A stretch of 64,000 nucleotides of DNA. Origin: Alkalihalophilus pseudofirmus (GTDB lineage: Bacteria > Bacillota > Bacilli > Bacillales > Bacillaceae_D). Below are positions 19,226 through 27,405 of this stretch, piece after piece. The position numbers were made by a program, and so were the translations under genes. Within the stretch, counting starts at the first letter, position 1; each line of letters opens with the position of its first letter. Location of the stretch: positions 2,398,001 through 2,462,000 of the forward strand of contig NZ_CP117835.1 in assembly GCF_029094545.1 (NCBI RefSeq), written 5' to 3'. The notes below the pieces were generated by a model that ran no database searches, was not told the DNA's origin, and saw only the letters and a list, made by a program, of their open reading frames with translations.

Positions 19226-20458
19226 ATGACAACTTTTCAAGACAATTTAGAGAAGTATGCTGAACTTGCTGTTAAAGTCGGCATTAATATCCAGCCAAAT
19301 CAAACGTTAATTGTTCGTACACCGCTAACAGCTGTTGATTATGTACGACTTGTCGCAAAAAAAGCATATGAAGCTGGCGCTAAGCATGTACAAGTCATTT
19401 GGGATGATGAACAGATTACAAAGACTAAATATGAACTAGCTCCTGATGAGGCATTTAACGAGTTCCCTGAATGGCTTGCAAAAGGATATGAAGAACTTGC
19501 AGAGAGCGGTGCAGCTTTCTTAAGCATCACGGGTTCTAACCCTGACCTACTGAAAGATGCGGATCCTGAGCGTGTATCGAATGCTGCTAAAGCAAGCGGG
19601 AAAGCGATGGCCGGATTCCGTTCGTATGTAATGGCTGATAAAATCAGCTGGTCAATTGTAGCCGTACCTTCTGTGGAATGGGCAGAAAAAGTTTTTCCAG
19701 ATGCGAAAGGTGAAGAAGCTGTTCAGAAGCTTTGGGATGCAATCTTTGCAGCTACTCGCATTCACAATGAAGACCCAGTAGCCGATTGGAAATCACATCT
19801 TGCTAATTTAGATGAAAAGATGGTCGCTTTAAATGAGAAGCATTATGAAGCGCTTCACTATACTGCTGAAGGAACAGACCTTACGATCGAACTTCCTGAA
19901 TCGCACCTATGGGTAAGCGGAGGAAGCACAAATAAAGATGGTGTAGATTTTGTTGCCAATATGCCTACTGAAGAAGTGTTTACTTCAGCTAAGAAAACAG
20001 GCGTCAATGGTACGGTATCAAGTACAAAGCCGCTTAACTACGGCGGAACGATTATTGATAACTTTTCACTTACATTTAAAGATGGAAAAGTGGTCGACTT
20101 CAAAGCAGAACAAGGGGAAGCAACATTACAGCGTTTGCTAGACTCTGATGAGGGTGCCCGCTATATTGGTGAAGTGGCTCTTGTCCCTCATAAGTCACCT
20201 ATTTCTGATACGAATATTTTATTTTACAATACGTTATTTGATGAAAACGCATCAAATCACTTAGCAATCGGCAGTGCTTACGCATTCTGTATTGAAGGTG
20301 GAAAAGAGATGTCTAAGGAAGAGCTTGAGAAAAACGGCTTAAACACGAGCAATACTCACGTTGATTTTATGATCGGTTCGAGTGATATGAATATTGACGG
20401 CATTAAAAAAGACGGAACACGCGAACCCGTCTTCCGCGACGGAAACTGGGCGTTTTAA
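19226..20458 (+). CDS. ampS: M29-family aminopeptidase (AmpS/AmpII type)
   Basis: 410 residues, the usual family length. Metal ligands of the M29 family can be placed by motif: Glu in IGEVALVPH, His in SNHLAIG, Tyr in SAYAF, and His/Asp in THVDFMIGSS. Cytosolic; removes N-terminal residues from peptides using two metal ions. The ATG at 19226 has GAGGATG 5 bases before it; 23 further codons upstream are open but lack a site. Terminator at 20524. Confidence 0.95.
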   Translation: MTTFQDNLEKYAELAVKVGINIQPNQTLIVRTPLTAVDYVRLVAKKAYEAGAKHVQVIWDDEQITKTKYELAPDEAFNEFPEWLAKGYEELAESGAAFLSITGSNPDLLKDADPERVSNAAKASGKAMAGFRSYVMADKISWSIVAVPSVEWAEKVFPDAKGEEAVQKLWDAIFAATRIHNEDPVADWKSHLANLDEKMVALNEKHYEALHYTAEGTDLTIELPESHLWVSGGSTNKDGVDFVANMPTEEVFTSAKKTGVNGTVSSTKPLNYGGTIIDNFSLTFKDGKVVDFKAEQGEATLQRLLDSDEGARYIGEVALVPHKSPISDTNILFYNTLFDENASNHLAIGSAYAFCIEGGKEMSKEELEKNGLNTSNTHVDFMIGSSDMNIDGIKKDGTREPVFRDGNWAF

Positions 20459-20523
20459 AATAAAACTTCTACAGCGGAAATCAACAATTAGCGTTACGAT
20501 GAAGCTTTTAATACCTCAATAAC

Positions 20524-20554
20524 AAAAGCTGATGAGATGATCTCATCAGCTTTT
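20524..20554. terminator. bidirectional terminator
   Basis: Perfect arms AAAAGCTGATGAGA and TCTCATCAGCTTTT around TGA, between the convergent genes ending at 20458 and 20557. Confidence 0.93.
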
Positions 20555-20556
20555 TT

Positions 20557-21027
20557 CTAAATTTCTTCTTTTACTGTTACCTTTACCTTAGCATCAGCGG
20601 CTTGTCCTTTTCTTTTCTTGTTTGCTTTTCTTAAGTAATACATAAGAGCGACGCCGCGTACAAATCCTTTTAGGTTCTTCTGTCTGCCGACTTCAGCTCC
20701 AGTCCTTACTTCATCCATTTTTGCACCGGTATAATCAGCTAATGTTTCAGTGAGATGATGCGTTGCTTGCCCTGCATCTTCTACCACATCAAACAGTGGA
20801 TCAAGCTTGCTTACTTTATGGTTAACATCCATTAACGTTTCGTTCGCATTGTACAAGACTAATTTTGTTTCACTTGTAATATCATCCAAGCTTTTTTCTG
20901 CTTGTGAAATCGTTTTTGCCGTATTATCCAATGTTTCTGTAAGTTTTTTAAGTACCGGGATTAGTAATGCGACTAATACCGCAAAACCAATAGCTAAAAT
21001 TAATACTCCAATTCCTAACCAATCCAT
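20557..21027 (-). CDS. DUF948-type membrane protein
   Basis: 156 residues. One N-terminal membrane segment (GIGVLILAIGFAVLVALLIP), then a long amphipathic coiled coil with repeated T/S and N positions (LDNTAKTISQAEKSL), and a basic tail. This is the DUF948 pattern (YtxG-like general stress proteins). The start is ATG 21027 with GAGGTGAT before it; the GTG three codons earlier is part of that site. It follows the DUF5665 gene by 29 bases. Confidence 0.85.
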   Translation of the reverse strand: MDWLGIGVLILAIGFAVLVALLIPVLKKLTETLDNTAKTISQAEKSLDDITSETKLVLYNANETLMDVNHKVSKLDPLFDVVEDAGQATHHLTETLADYTGAKMDEVRTGAEVGRQKNLKGFVRGVALMYYLRKANKKRKGQAADAKVKVTVKEEI

Positions 21028-21056
21028 ATGTATCACCTCGTCATTTAGTTTATCCT

Positions 21057-21404
21057 TTATAGCTGCTCACGATACTGATCGACCATCTCTAAAAATTCAG
21101 CTACCCATTCTCCTACAATCGGAAGTGAGATCATTTGAGTTAAAATGAAAATGAATAACCCAATAAAAATAGCGGTTCCTATTGTCAATCCAACACCTCT
21201 AGCAATCCCTGCTAAAAGATTGGTTTTAATCACTTCTTTTTTGTCGGTGAAGTGATAGGCCATATCCTTTAAACGACCATTTGTTGTCATGTCTTCGAGT
21301 TTATCTAATAATTTTTCAAAGCGTTCATTTTCATCATGACGCTTTTCATCGGATCGATGCTTAGGAGGCAGCTTTCGTTGTTCCTGTTCTTTGCGTAACC
21401 CCAT
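21057..21404 (-). CDS. DUF5665-type membrane protein
   Basis: 115 residues. The N-terminal half is charged (RKLPPKHRSDEKRHDENERFEKLLDKLEDM), followed by a membrane segment rich in Gly and Ile (LLAGIARGVGLTIGTAIFIGLFIFIL) and a short amphipathic end. This is the layout of DUF5665 proteins. It is first gene of a pair with the DUF948 gene, which suggests a shared membrane-associated role. Function unknown. Confidence 0.8.
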   Translation of the reverse strand: MGLRKEQEQRKLPPKHRSDEKRHDENERFEKLLDKLEDMTTNGRLKDMAYHFTDKKEVIKTNLLAGIARGVGLTIGTAIFIGLFIFILTQMISLPIVGEWVAEFLEMVDQYREQL

Positions 21405-21482
21405 TCGGTATCCTCCCTTCTTGCATATTCGTTCAATAATACGCTTATTAAATACATACCCAGCTATTTCTGCTCATAAACC

Positions 21483-21516
21483 AAAAACTCCCTGCCTAAG
21501 TACATTGGCAGGGAGT
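21483..21516 (-). terminator. terminator after CDF transporter gene
   Basis: On the minus strand ACTCCCTGCC, ten-base loop, GGCAGGGAGT and TTTTT, just after the stop at 21522. Confidence 0.9.
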
Positions 21517-21521
21517 TCTTC

Positions 21522-22418
21522 TTACGCCCATTTACGATCTTGAGTAAATGAAACGGTCAACCACTTTGTATAATGAATATCCTTCATTTTTAGATTAATT
21601 TCTTCTCTGATCTCATCATGCTCTCGTACCGTTTGAGCTTTAGAAGATGGATCTAAAATAAAGTCAATCTCAATATATAATTTTTCCCCTACTTTCGATG
21701 TGCGGGTGACTGATTCTACGAAACGATATTTCGTTTCCGTTTCTTCCACTAGTTTTAATATGTGAGTTTGCAAAGGTTGTGCAGGGGACATTTCTAACAC
21801 TTCTCGAATGTTATCTCTAATCATCACATATGGAAGCTTCAAGCAATATAGGGACACTAAAAGTACCATCAGCGGATCAATATAAGCCACATATGCTGCA
21901 TACTGAGTATAAGATACAATCGTTGCCCCTAAGAAACCTACAAGGACAGCCCCACTTAACAATGTATCCATTAACCACTGCTTTTGTTCAGCTTCAATAA
22001 ATCCTGATTGACTTGTTTTCTTTTTCTGAGACAAGAAATACAAGACAACAGCACAGCCGACGGTTGAAAGAATAGAGTACACAAGCGCATACCCGGGATC
22101 TACAGCTCTCCCCCCTGTAAATAGGTCATATCCTGATGATGCGAGTGCCACTATACACAACACTAAAATGATACTATATTTAACAATAATAATAATCGGC
22201 TCAAGCACTTCTTTTCCAAATGGGAAACGTTTTTCATCCTGCTTTTTAATGTATGCTGCACCGAGTAAAGACATCAGAGATAAGACAACACTTATAAAAG
22301 AATAAGCCCCGTCAAATAAAATCATCTGTGAGTTGATGATTAAGCCCCAAACTACTCCAATAACAGCAAAAAGCAGCGCACCATAAACCGATATCATTAA
22401 TACGCGTTTTTCACTCAT
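21522..22418 (-). CDS. cation diffusion facilitator (CDF) transporter
   Basis: 298 residues with six membrane segments and a C-terminal cytoplasmic domain (about 205-298). The Asp of the membrane metal site is seen in TM2 (ILFDGAYSF) and TM5 (WLMDTLLSG), but the partner His of zinc exporters (DxxHS, HxxxD) is replaced by Tyr and Trp. So the metal may differ from Zn, or the site may be altered. It lies 70 bases downstream of a TetR-family gene, with a palindromic operator candidate in the gap. Confidence 0.9.
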   Translation of the reverse strand: MSEKRVLMISVYGALLFAVIGVVWGLIINSQMILFDGAYSFISVVLSLMSLLGAAYIKKQDEKRFPFGKEVLEPIIIIVKYSIILVLCIVALASSGYDLFTGGRAVDPGYALVYSILSTVGCAVVLYFLSQKKKTSQSGFIEAEQKQWLMDTLLSGAVLVGFLGATIVSYTQYAAYVAYIDPLMVLLVSLYCLKLPYVMIRDNIREVLEMSPAQPLQTHILKLVEETETKYRFVESVTRTSKVGEKLYIEIDFILDPSSKAQTVREHDEIREEINLKMKDIHYTKWLTVSFTQDRKWA

Positions 22419-22440
22419 GTTAGCACCTCATTAATAATTT

Positions 22441-22459
22441 ATGACTGAACGTCAGTCAT
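22441..22459. promoter_or_regulatory. palindromic operator candidate before CDF gene
   Basis: ATGACTGA, three-base spacer, TCAGTCAT: perfect 8-base arms between the tetR stop and the CDF start. The TGACTG core recurs upstream of the tetR gene, as expected for a local repressor site. Confidence 0.7.
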
Positions 22460-22488
22460 TTTTAGTCCACAAAAAGCCAATGAATGCA

Positions 22489-23073
22489 TCAGCTTATTGC
22501 TCGTTCGATAAAATCATATAATTCTTTTTTGTACAAAGTTAATTCTTCTGCACTCTTTTTTGCATCTGTGAAAAAGTACGTTTCTGCAGATTGTTCAATC
22601 AACCCGATAATAAAACTCGCCAAATGAGTGATCGAACGTCCCATTGGAATGTGGCCAGCTTCCATCGCGATGTTTAATTTCGACTCCAGCCACTCATAGT
22701 AAGGCCGGTAAATATCTTCCCATCTTTGAAACGAGTGATAATAAGCAATCCCTGAGTAACAAAACTTAATCACTTCTTTATGCTCCTCAGTTACTTGATA
22801 GGTTTGATCTATCAACACTTGCACAATTTGAAAGATCGAATCATCTTTCTTTACTTCTTGTTGAATAGCTTCTAATTGTTCATTTAGAATTCGTTCTGCG
22901 ATGGCAGGTACAATGGCTCCCTTTGAATCAAAATATAAATAAAATGTTCCTTGAGCCACTCCCGCATGTTTTACAATTTGTGATATAGAAGCTTTCTCAA
23001 ATCCCTTCTCTTTCATTTGTTCAAATGCGGCATTTAATATAAGTTCATATTTTGTTTCCTGTTTGTTATTCAT
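22489..23073 (-). CDS. TetR-family transcriptional regulator
   Basis: 194 residues. The N-terminal helix-turn-helix is clear (ISQIVKHAGVAQGTFYLYFDSKGAI, about residues 26-50); the rest is the ligand-binding helical domain. The ATG at 23073 follows TTGGAGG by 5 bases. The frame is open for 11 more codons, but those overlap the operator candidate at 23090-23106, so the shorter start is preferred. It probably represses itself and the CDF gene downstream. Confidence 0.93.
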   Translation of the reverse strand: MNNKQETKYELILNAAFEQMKEKGFEKASISQIVKHAGVAQGTFYLYFDSKGAIVPAIAERILNEQLEAIQQEVKKDDSIFQIVQVLIDQTYQVTEEHKEVIKFCYSGIAYYHSFQRWEDIYRPYYEWLESKLNIAMEAGHIPMGRSITHLASFIIGLIEQSAETYFFTDAKKSAEELTLYKKELYDFIERAIS

Positions 23074-23089
23074 TAACGCCTCCAAAACC

Positions 23090-23106
23090 GACTGACTGTC
23101 ATTCAT
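23090..23106. promoter_or_regulatory. operator candidate upstream of tetR gene
   Basis: GACTGACTGTCATTCAT: imperfect palindrome centred on TGACTGTCA, with one mismatched pair over 15 bases. It shares TGACTG with the perfect palindrome at 22441-22459 and lies in the leader of the regulator gene. Confidence 0.55.
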
Positions 23107-23233
23107 TTTATTGTATCTTATTCACTTCCTTTTTTCAATAGAACCACTCTTCTACATAAAAAGCAAAAAAGTAATAGGACTCCACCTTCTGACACATAAT
23201 AAACGATAAGAAAATTGAAGAGGAGGCTTTTTA

Positions 23234-23473
23234 ATGAGTTCACCCTATCTATGCCCAAGCTGTAAAACAAATCGCTCTCGTTTTAATTTGATCGAGCAAG
23301 TAGCGACCCCAGTAAAATTAAATCCTCAAGATGGCTCACTCGTTGAACAATACTCAAACGATCAGTTAGACCCTTTTCATACTCCATACCGCGGACCGGA
23401 ACTAAAAGTACAATGTGGTGCGTGCGGTCTGATTGAAGACGAAAGAATGTTCATTAAGCGTGCTCAAACGTAA
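23234..23473 (+). CDS. small zinc-ribbon protein
   Basis: 79 residues with two Cys pairs, CPSC at residue 7 and CGAC at about 61, which form a zinc-ribbon pattern. A GAGGAGG site precedes the ATG. It stands opposite the tetR gene and carries its own terminator. Possibly nucleic-acid or protein binding; no named family recognised. Confidence 0.75.
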   Translation: MSSPYLCPSCKTNRSRFNLIEQVATPVKLNPQDGSLVEQYSNDQLDPFHTPYRGPELKVQCGACGLIEDERMFIKRAQT

Positions 23474-23502
23474 AAAAGGCGAAGCCTCTGCTTCGCCTTT
23501 TT
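23473..23502. terminator. bidirectional terminator
   Basis: AAAAAGGCGAAG, six-base loop, CTTCGCCTTTTT, overlapping the stop codons of both convergent genes. Confidence 0.92.
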
Positions 23503-24670
23503 ATTGTGTGAATGGCATCATTGATAGTGCCTGCCTCCCTAAAAGAAAGCTTCCAATGGCATACGCCTCTGCTTCTTCTCGGAACTGATTTGTTTGTTCT
23601 ACACCCTCGTACACATGCAAGTGATAGGGTTCATATAGAGGAGCTTCCTCAAAAACTTGGTTAAGAAAGGCAGCCGTTTGATTCAGTCCATGATTCCCTC
23701 GGTACATGACTTCATAAAAAGAAATAAACCCATGCATTACACCGTTATATCTTAGAGTACGTACAGAGACACCATGTTCAGCTAACCGCTTCGCATAAGC
23801 TTCTCCTTCATCACGAAGCGGGTCAAACTCAGCCGTAATCACTAGCGCTGGGGGCATTTTATATAAATCATCTGCCTCAAGCGGGGATGTGTAAGGAAGC
23901 TTCCACATCTCCTTTTCAGGGGTATACGTATCTCTAGCTCTTAACATAACGTTTCTAGATAATAGATAATACCCGCTGTCATATACTCCCCTTGAGTCAA
24001 ACTCAACATCTTGAAAGGTCGTTAACGGATAAAGAAGTGCCTGCGCAGCAATATCAGGCCCATTACGGTCTCTAGCCATCAGCGAGACAACGGTAGCTAA
24101 ATTCCCGCCTGCACTATCTCCTACTACAGCTACTTTAGAAGGGTCTCCTCCTAAGTTTTCCGCCTCACTAACAGCCCACACAAAGGCATCATAGCTGTCT
24201 TCAATCGCTGCAGGAAAAGGATGTTCTGGCGCCACTCTGTAGCCCACGGCAATTACAATACTTTTTGTCCTAGCAGCAAGTGAGCGGACAATATTGTCAT
24301 GAGTATTAATATCGCCGTAGCCTTTCATAAATGCACCGCCATGATAATAGAGAATAATCGGATGACCCTCTCCTTTAATCGGACGATACATTCTGGCTGG
24401 AATTTCACTTCCGTCAGTAACTGGAATAGAAATGTTTTCTCTAGTAAATGAAGGACTGCCGCCTTGCACAAAAAATTTCGGCGGTTTCATATCTGCAGGA
24501 ACTAAATTATGATGTACAGCATGCAGCAAAACAGCGGTTTTTGGAGGAACTTTTCCCGCTTCCGTATAAGTCCAAGCGTGAACAGAGAGGACTACAATAA
24601 GGGCTAACATATTTATCGTTAAAATGGAGATCAACACTCCATATTTACATTTTTTAAGGATAGATAACAC
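23501..24670 (-). CDS. membrane-anchored alpha/beta hydrolase, HSL (lipase/esterase) family
   Basis: 389 residues. One N-terminal membrane segment (residues 10-30), then a hormone-sensitive-lipase-type hydrolase. The oxyanion motif is LYYHGGAF (110-112). The predicted triad is Ser186 in GDSAGG, Asp283 in FDPLRDE and His313 in VMHGF. It is expected to hydrolyse short or medium acyl esters outside the membrane. The lid/N-terminal part lacks an obvious lipid-binding motif. No operon partners. Confidence 0.92.
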   Translation of the reverse strand: MLSILKKCKYGVLISILTINMLALIVVLSVHAWTYTEAGKVPPKTAVLLHAVHHNLVPADMKPPKFFVQGGSPSFTRENISIPVTDGSEIPARMYRPIKGEGHPIILYYHGGAFMKGYGDINTHDNIVRSLAARTKSIVIAVGYRVAPEHPFPAAIEDSYDAFVWAVSEAENLGGDPSKVAVVGDSAGGNLATVVSLMARDRNGPDIAAQALLYPLTTFQDVEFDSRGVYDSGYYLLSRNVMLRARDTYTPEKEMWKLPYTSPLEADDLYKMPPALVITAEFDPLRDEGEAYAKRLAEHGVSVRTLRYNGVMHGFISFYEVMYRGNHGLNQTAAFLNQVFEEAPLYEPYHLHVYEGVEQTNQFREEAEAYAIGSFLLGRQALSMMPFTQ

Positions 24671-24804
24671 GAAAAGACACGCCCCCTTTTGTCTGACTTT
24701 TTTAACTCTTTTGTTTTATTATATCAGAAAAAGGTCGTTTTGTTATATAATTTTATATATTTATAATAGATTTTTACATATTTAAACCACATTTACACAT
24801 TTAT

Positions 24805-24832
24805 TAAAAAACCCCCGCTGTAAAAGCGAGGG
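24805..24832 (-). terminator. terminator after msrA
   Basis: On the minus strand CCCTCGCT, five-base loop, AGCGGGGG then TTTTTT, 9 bases after the msrA stop. Confidence 0.9.
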
Positions 24833-24840
24833 TCGTCTCA

Positions 24841-25371
24841 TTATTTCTTCCAGTTTGCTTCTATAAATTCATCCCGGCCAGATTGCTTGCGATCCTGTTT
24901 ATATTCTTCTTTATGTGTTTTATAAAACTTTTGATGCTTTTCTTCAGCTAAATAAAATTCCTTTGCAGGGAGTATCTTAGTTACAATCGGTTTATTAAAT
25001 CTGCCGCTTTCTTCGATTTCTTTTTTTGATTTCAGTGCCAATTCGCGCTGCTTTTCGGTATAGTAAAAAATAGCTGTACGGTATTGAGTGCCTCGATCTT
25101 GAAACTGCCCTTCGTCATCAGTTGGATCAATTTGCGGCCAGTATAAAGATAGCAGCTTTTCATAAGAAAATTGTTCGGGGTCATATGTAATCTGAACCAC
25201 TTCATAATGACCTGATTCACCTGTTTTCACTTGTTCATATGTAGGGTGATTGATCTCTCCCCCGCTATACCCTGATAATACATCTCCAATTCCTGGCTGT
25301 TCGTCAAAAGGCTGTACCATACACCAAAAACATCCCCCAGCAAACATGGCTTTCTCTCTTTTATTAGACAT
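24841..25371 (-). CDS. msrA: peptide-methionine (S)-S-oxide reductase
   Basis: Repairs oxidised methionine (S-sulfoxide) using thioredoxin. 176 residues. The active Cys is in AGGCFWCMVQPF with the usual Glu/Tyr partners further on (GYSGGE, HYEVVQITYDPE, QYRTAIFYY). No fused MsrB domain. The start lies behind an AGAGGTG site. It is followed on the genome by uvsE upstream with 60 bases between. Confidence 0.96.
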   Translation of the reverse strand: MSNKREKAMFAGGCFWCMVQPFDEQPGIGDVLSGYSGGEINHPTYEQVKTGESGHYEVVQITYDPEQFSYEKLLSLYWPQIDPTDDEGQFQDRGTQYRTAIFYYTEKQRELALKSKKEIEESGRFNKPIVTKILPAKEFYLAEEKHQKFYKTHKEEYKQDRKQSGRDEFIEANWKK

Positions 25372-25431
25372 AGCTGCACCTCTCTTTGTGATTTGTTTTA
25401 GTAGTATAGCACACAGACGATTTCTAACGCC

Positions 25432-26319
25432 TCATTCATGCTCACTTACCTCTTCCCATAATTGCAGCAGAGCTTTTTCCTTGGCTTTTGCTTCTAGCAT
25501 AATATCCACTTCATACGGTTCAGTAAGAACGATTAACCTCTTAAAATCTTCCGGTCTGATAAAGTCTGCATGAGCTGGGTCCTTCATGCTTCTCTTACCT
25601 GAACTTAAGTGCATTTTTGGAACTAGTGATATATGGTCCCATGTCTGAATGACTTCTTCAATCAGCCTTTCTAGTTCTGGCATTGTGCGCTCAAAGCACA
25701 GCTCATGATGAATATCAAAACAAATGGGTACTCCGCACTCTTTCGATATAGCTAATACATCTGCCGTGTGAAAAGTTTTATCATCATTTTCTAACCTAAG
25801 ATACCTACGAACGTTTTCAGATAAGTCATGATAGGCTTTAATAAACGTCTGTTTTGCCTTTTCCTTATCTCCATAAGCCCCTCCAGTATGCAAAATCATA
25901 TCACTTCCTCCGATAAAATGCAGCAAATCTGCGTGATACTCTAAATCTTTTATCGCATTATGTACGACATGCTCTTTAGGTGAATTTAAGACCGTATATT
26001 GTCCAGGATGCATAGAAAGGCGAAGATCATGCGCTTGCTGTAATTGATGAATTTCATCTAAGTTCTCCCGCAGGTCCGTATCTTCTTGCCATCGCCAAGT
26101 CATTTTGGGATGAGTGGCAAAGGGAATCATATCACTGCTTACTCTAAAGAAGTAAATATTTTGTTCAATATTCCATGTAATGACTTTCTTTAACATTTCA
26201 ATGTTTGATAAAGTTAATTCTTTGATTTTCTCCATACCTTCTTTTTCCATCGTTATAAGCCGGCATGTCCGAAAAGTAGTAGGCAATGTTAAGTTTTGGC
26301 AGGCATATCCCATTTTCAT
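25432..26319 (-). CDS. uvsE: UV damage endonuclease (UVDE)
   Basis: 295 residues; nicks DNA on the 5' side of UV photoproducts. Characteristic sequence starts at the N terminus (MGYACQN) and runs through NIYFFRVSSDMIPFATHP, LSMHPGQYTVLNSP, ILHTGGAYGDKEKA, LENDDKTF and CFDIHHE. These supply the His, Glu and Asp metal ligands of the TIM barrel. AAGGTGA precedes the ATG. Upstream lies the repeat cluster at 26.3-27 kb. Confidence 0.95.
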   Translation of the reverse strand: MKMGYACQNLTLPTTFRTCRLITMEKEGMEKIKELTLSNIEMLKKVITWNIEQNIYFFRVSSDMIPFATHPKMTWRWQEDTDLRENLDEIHQLQQAHDLRLSMHPGQYTVLNSPKEHVVHNAIKDLEYHADLLHFIGGSDMILHTGGAYGDKEKAKQTFIKAYHDLSENVRRYLRLENDDKTFHTADVLAISKECGVPICFDIHHELCFERTMPELERLIEEVIQTWDHISLVPKMHLSSGKRSMKDPAHADFIRPEDFKRLIVLTEPYEVDIMLEAKAKEKALLQLWEEVSEHE

Positions 26320-26350
26320 CTAATCACCTTCTCATGTCCTTTTTAGAGGC

Positions 26351-26512
26351 TACTGCGAAAATCCCTTCTACAGTAGTTGTTGATTTCCGCTGCAGGCACA
26401 CGCTTTCCGCGTACGGTCCGGGAGCTTCCTCGTTGCTTGGCTCCTGTGAGGTCTCCCTTCTTTTCCACATATTTGAGGCAATTGAAGAAAACACCTTCCT
26501 GCAGTAGTTGTT
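26351..26512 (-). repeat. Bacillaceae structured repeat, degenerate inverted copy
   Basis: Read on the minus strand, the core has GGGAG, ACCTCACAGGAGC, GAGGAAGCTCCC and CGCGGAAAGCG, ending in GCGGAAATCAAC. From memory this is the pattern of a dispersed non-coding repeat common in Bacillaceae genomes. It is bounded by direct repeats CTACAGTAGTTGTT (26368) and CTGCAGTAGTTGTT (26499). The middle appears shortened. Small open frames here are not convincing genes. Confidence 0.65.
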
Positions 26513-26610
26513 TGTTGTTAAGTGATTTAAGCAAACGAAGACTCGAAGTTGTAATTTGAACTAAGTCATTAATATATCACTCCTCTAATTAATTACATAA
26601 AGCAATAACC

Positions 26611-26730
26611 CAGCGGATGAACGATACGTAGACTCCTGTGTGGACTAGAGCAGGGGTGAGATCCCACAGGGCAAAAGCCCGAGGAAGCTCACCAGCTCCA
26701 CACGGAAAGCGAAGTATCGTTCAGGAGCGG
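26611..26730 (+). repeat. structured repeat copy A
   Basis: About 120 bases starting CAGCGGATGA. Nested pairing arms are visible: GAACGATAC/GTATCGTTC at the ends, then GTGTGGA/TCCACAC, GGTGAG/CTCACC and GGGC/GCCC. The central 46 bases (26655-26700) are identical to copy B. No coding potential. Confidence 0.85.
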
Positions 26731-26820
26731 TAAGCCTGCAATAACCCATGTTTGCGGTACTTTAAATTTAGAATCTATAACTACATCATTCCACTACATT
26801 TCTAAAAAAAAGTAATATAA

Positions 26821-26940
26821 CAGCGGATGAAATATGCGAGACTCTACGTGGCCTAGAGCAGAGGTGAGATCCCACAGGGCAAAAGCCCGAGGAAGCTCAC
26901 CAGCTCCATGCGAAAAGCAAAGTATGTTTCAGGAACGGCG
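26821..26940 (+). repeat. structured repeat copy B
   Basis: Direct-orientation partner of copy A, 210 bases downstream. The same 46-base core lies at 26863-26908. The outer arms differ in sequence (GAAATATGC and GTATGTTTC) but still pair largely, so the fold rather than the sequence is kept. Confidence 0.85.
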
Positions 26941-27075
26941 AGCTTACTCTTACCTCCGATGTTTCCCAGGTTTTCAGCGGCCTACCTTTTTTTGAATAAG
27001 TCTTACAGAGCGAACACATATATTAGGTAAATGCATAGGATGAGATTGATATAAAATTAGAGGAGGCGCACGACT

Positions 27076-27303
27076 ATGAATAATCAAAATGACCATCAAG
27101 TACCTCAAATGATCAGTTCTGTGGACCCTTATGTGGTTCAAACCCTTCAATCTGTGACAGGAAGTGAAGTTGTCATAGAAACAACTCGAGGGAATGTAAG
27201 GGGTACAGTCGCAAATGTGCTGCCAGATCATGTAGTCATTGAATCGAGCAATTCTACTTTCTTTGTCCGTATTCAGCAAATTGTATGGATTATGCCTGTC
27301 TAA
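27076..27303 (+). CDS. DUF2642 (YuzF-like) protein
   Basis: 75 residues behind a strong GAGGAGG site. The segment TGSEVVIETTRGNVRGTVANVLPDHVVIE followed by FFVRIQQIVWI matches the DUF2642 pattern found in spore or coat-related small proteins of Bacillus (LSm-like beta fold). Single gene with its own terminator. Function unknown. Confidence 0.85.
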   Translation: MNNQNDHQVPQMISSVDPYVVQTLQSVTGSEVVIETTRGNVRGTVANVLPDHVVIESSNSTFFVRIQQIVWIMPV

Positions 27304-27317
27304 TATTTGCTAAAAGG

Positions 27318-27345
27318 ATCTTCCCATCATATGGGAAGATTTTTT
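27318..27345 (+). terminator. terminator
   Basis: ATCTTCCCAT, three-base loop, ATGGGAAGAT then TTTTTG, 15 bases after the DUF2642 stop. Confidence 0.92.
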
Positions 27346-27405
27346 GTGTCCCTGCATTAGGCATTTGCATAAACATGTTATAAATACCAAATGTTGGTGA
27401 TAACT

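Noticed and set aside
26286-26559. Small overlapping frames on both strands near uvsE
   Set aside because: They are translations of a non-coding repeat.
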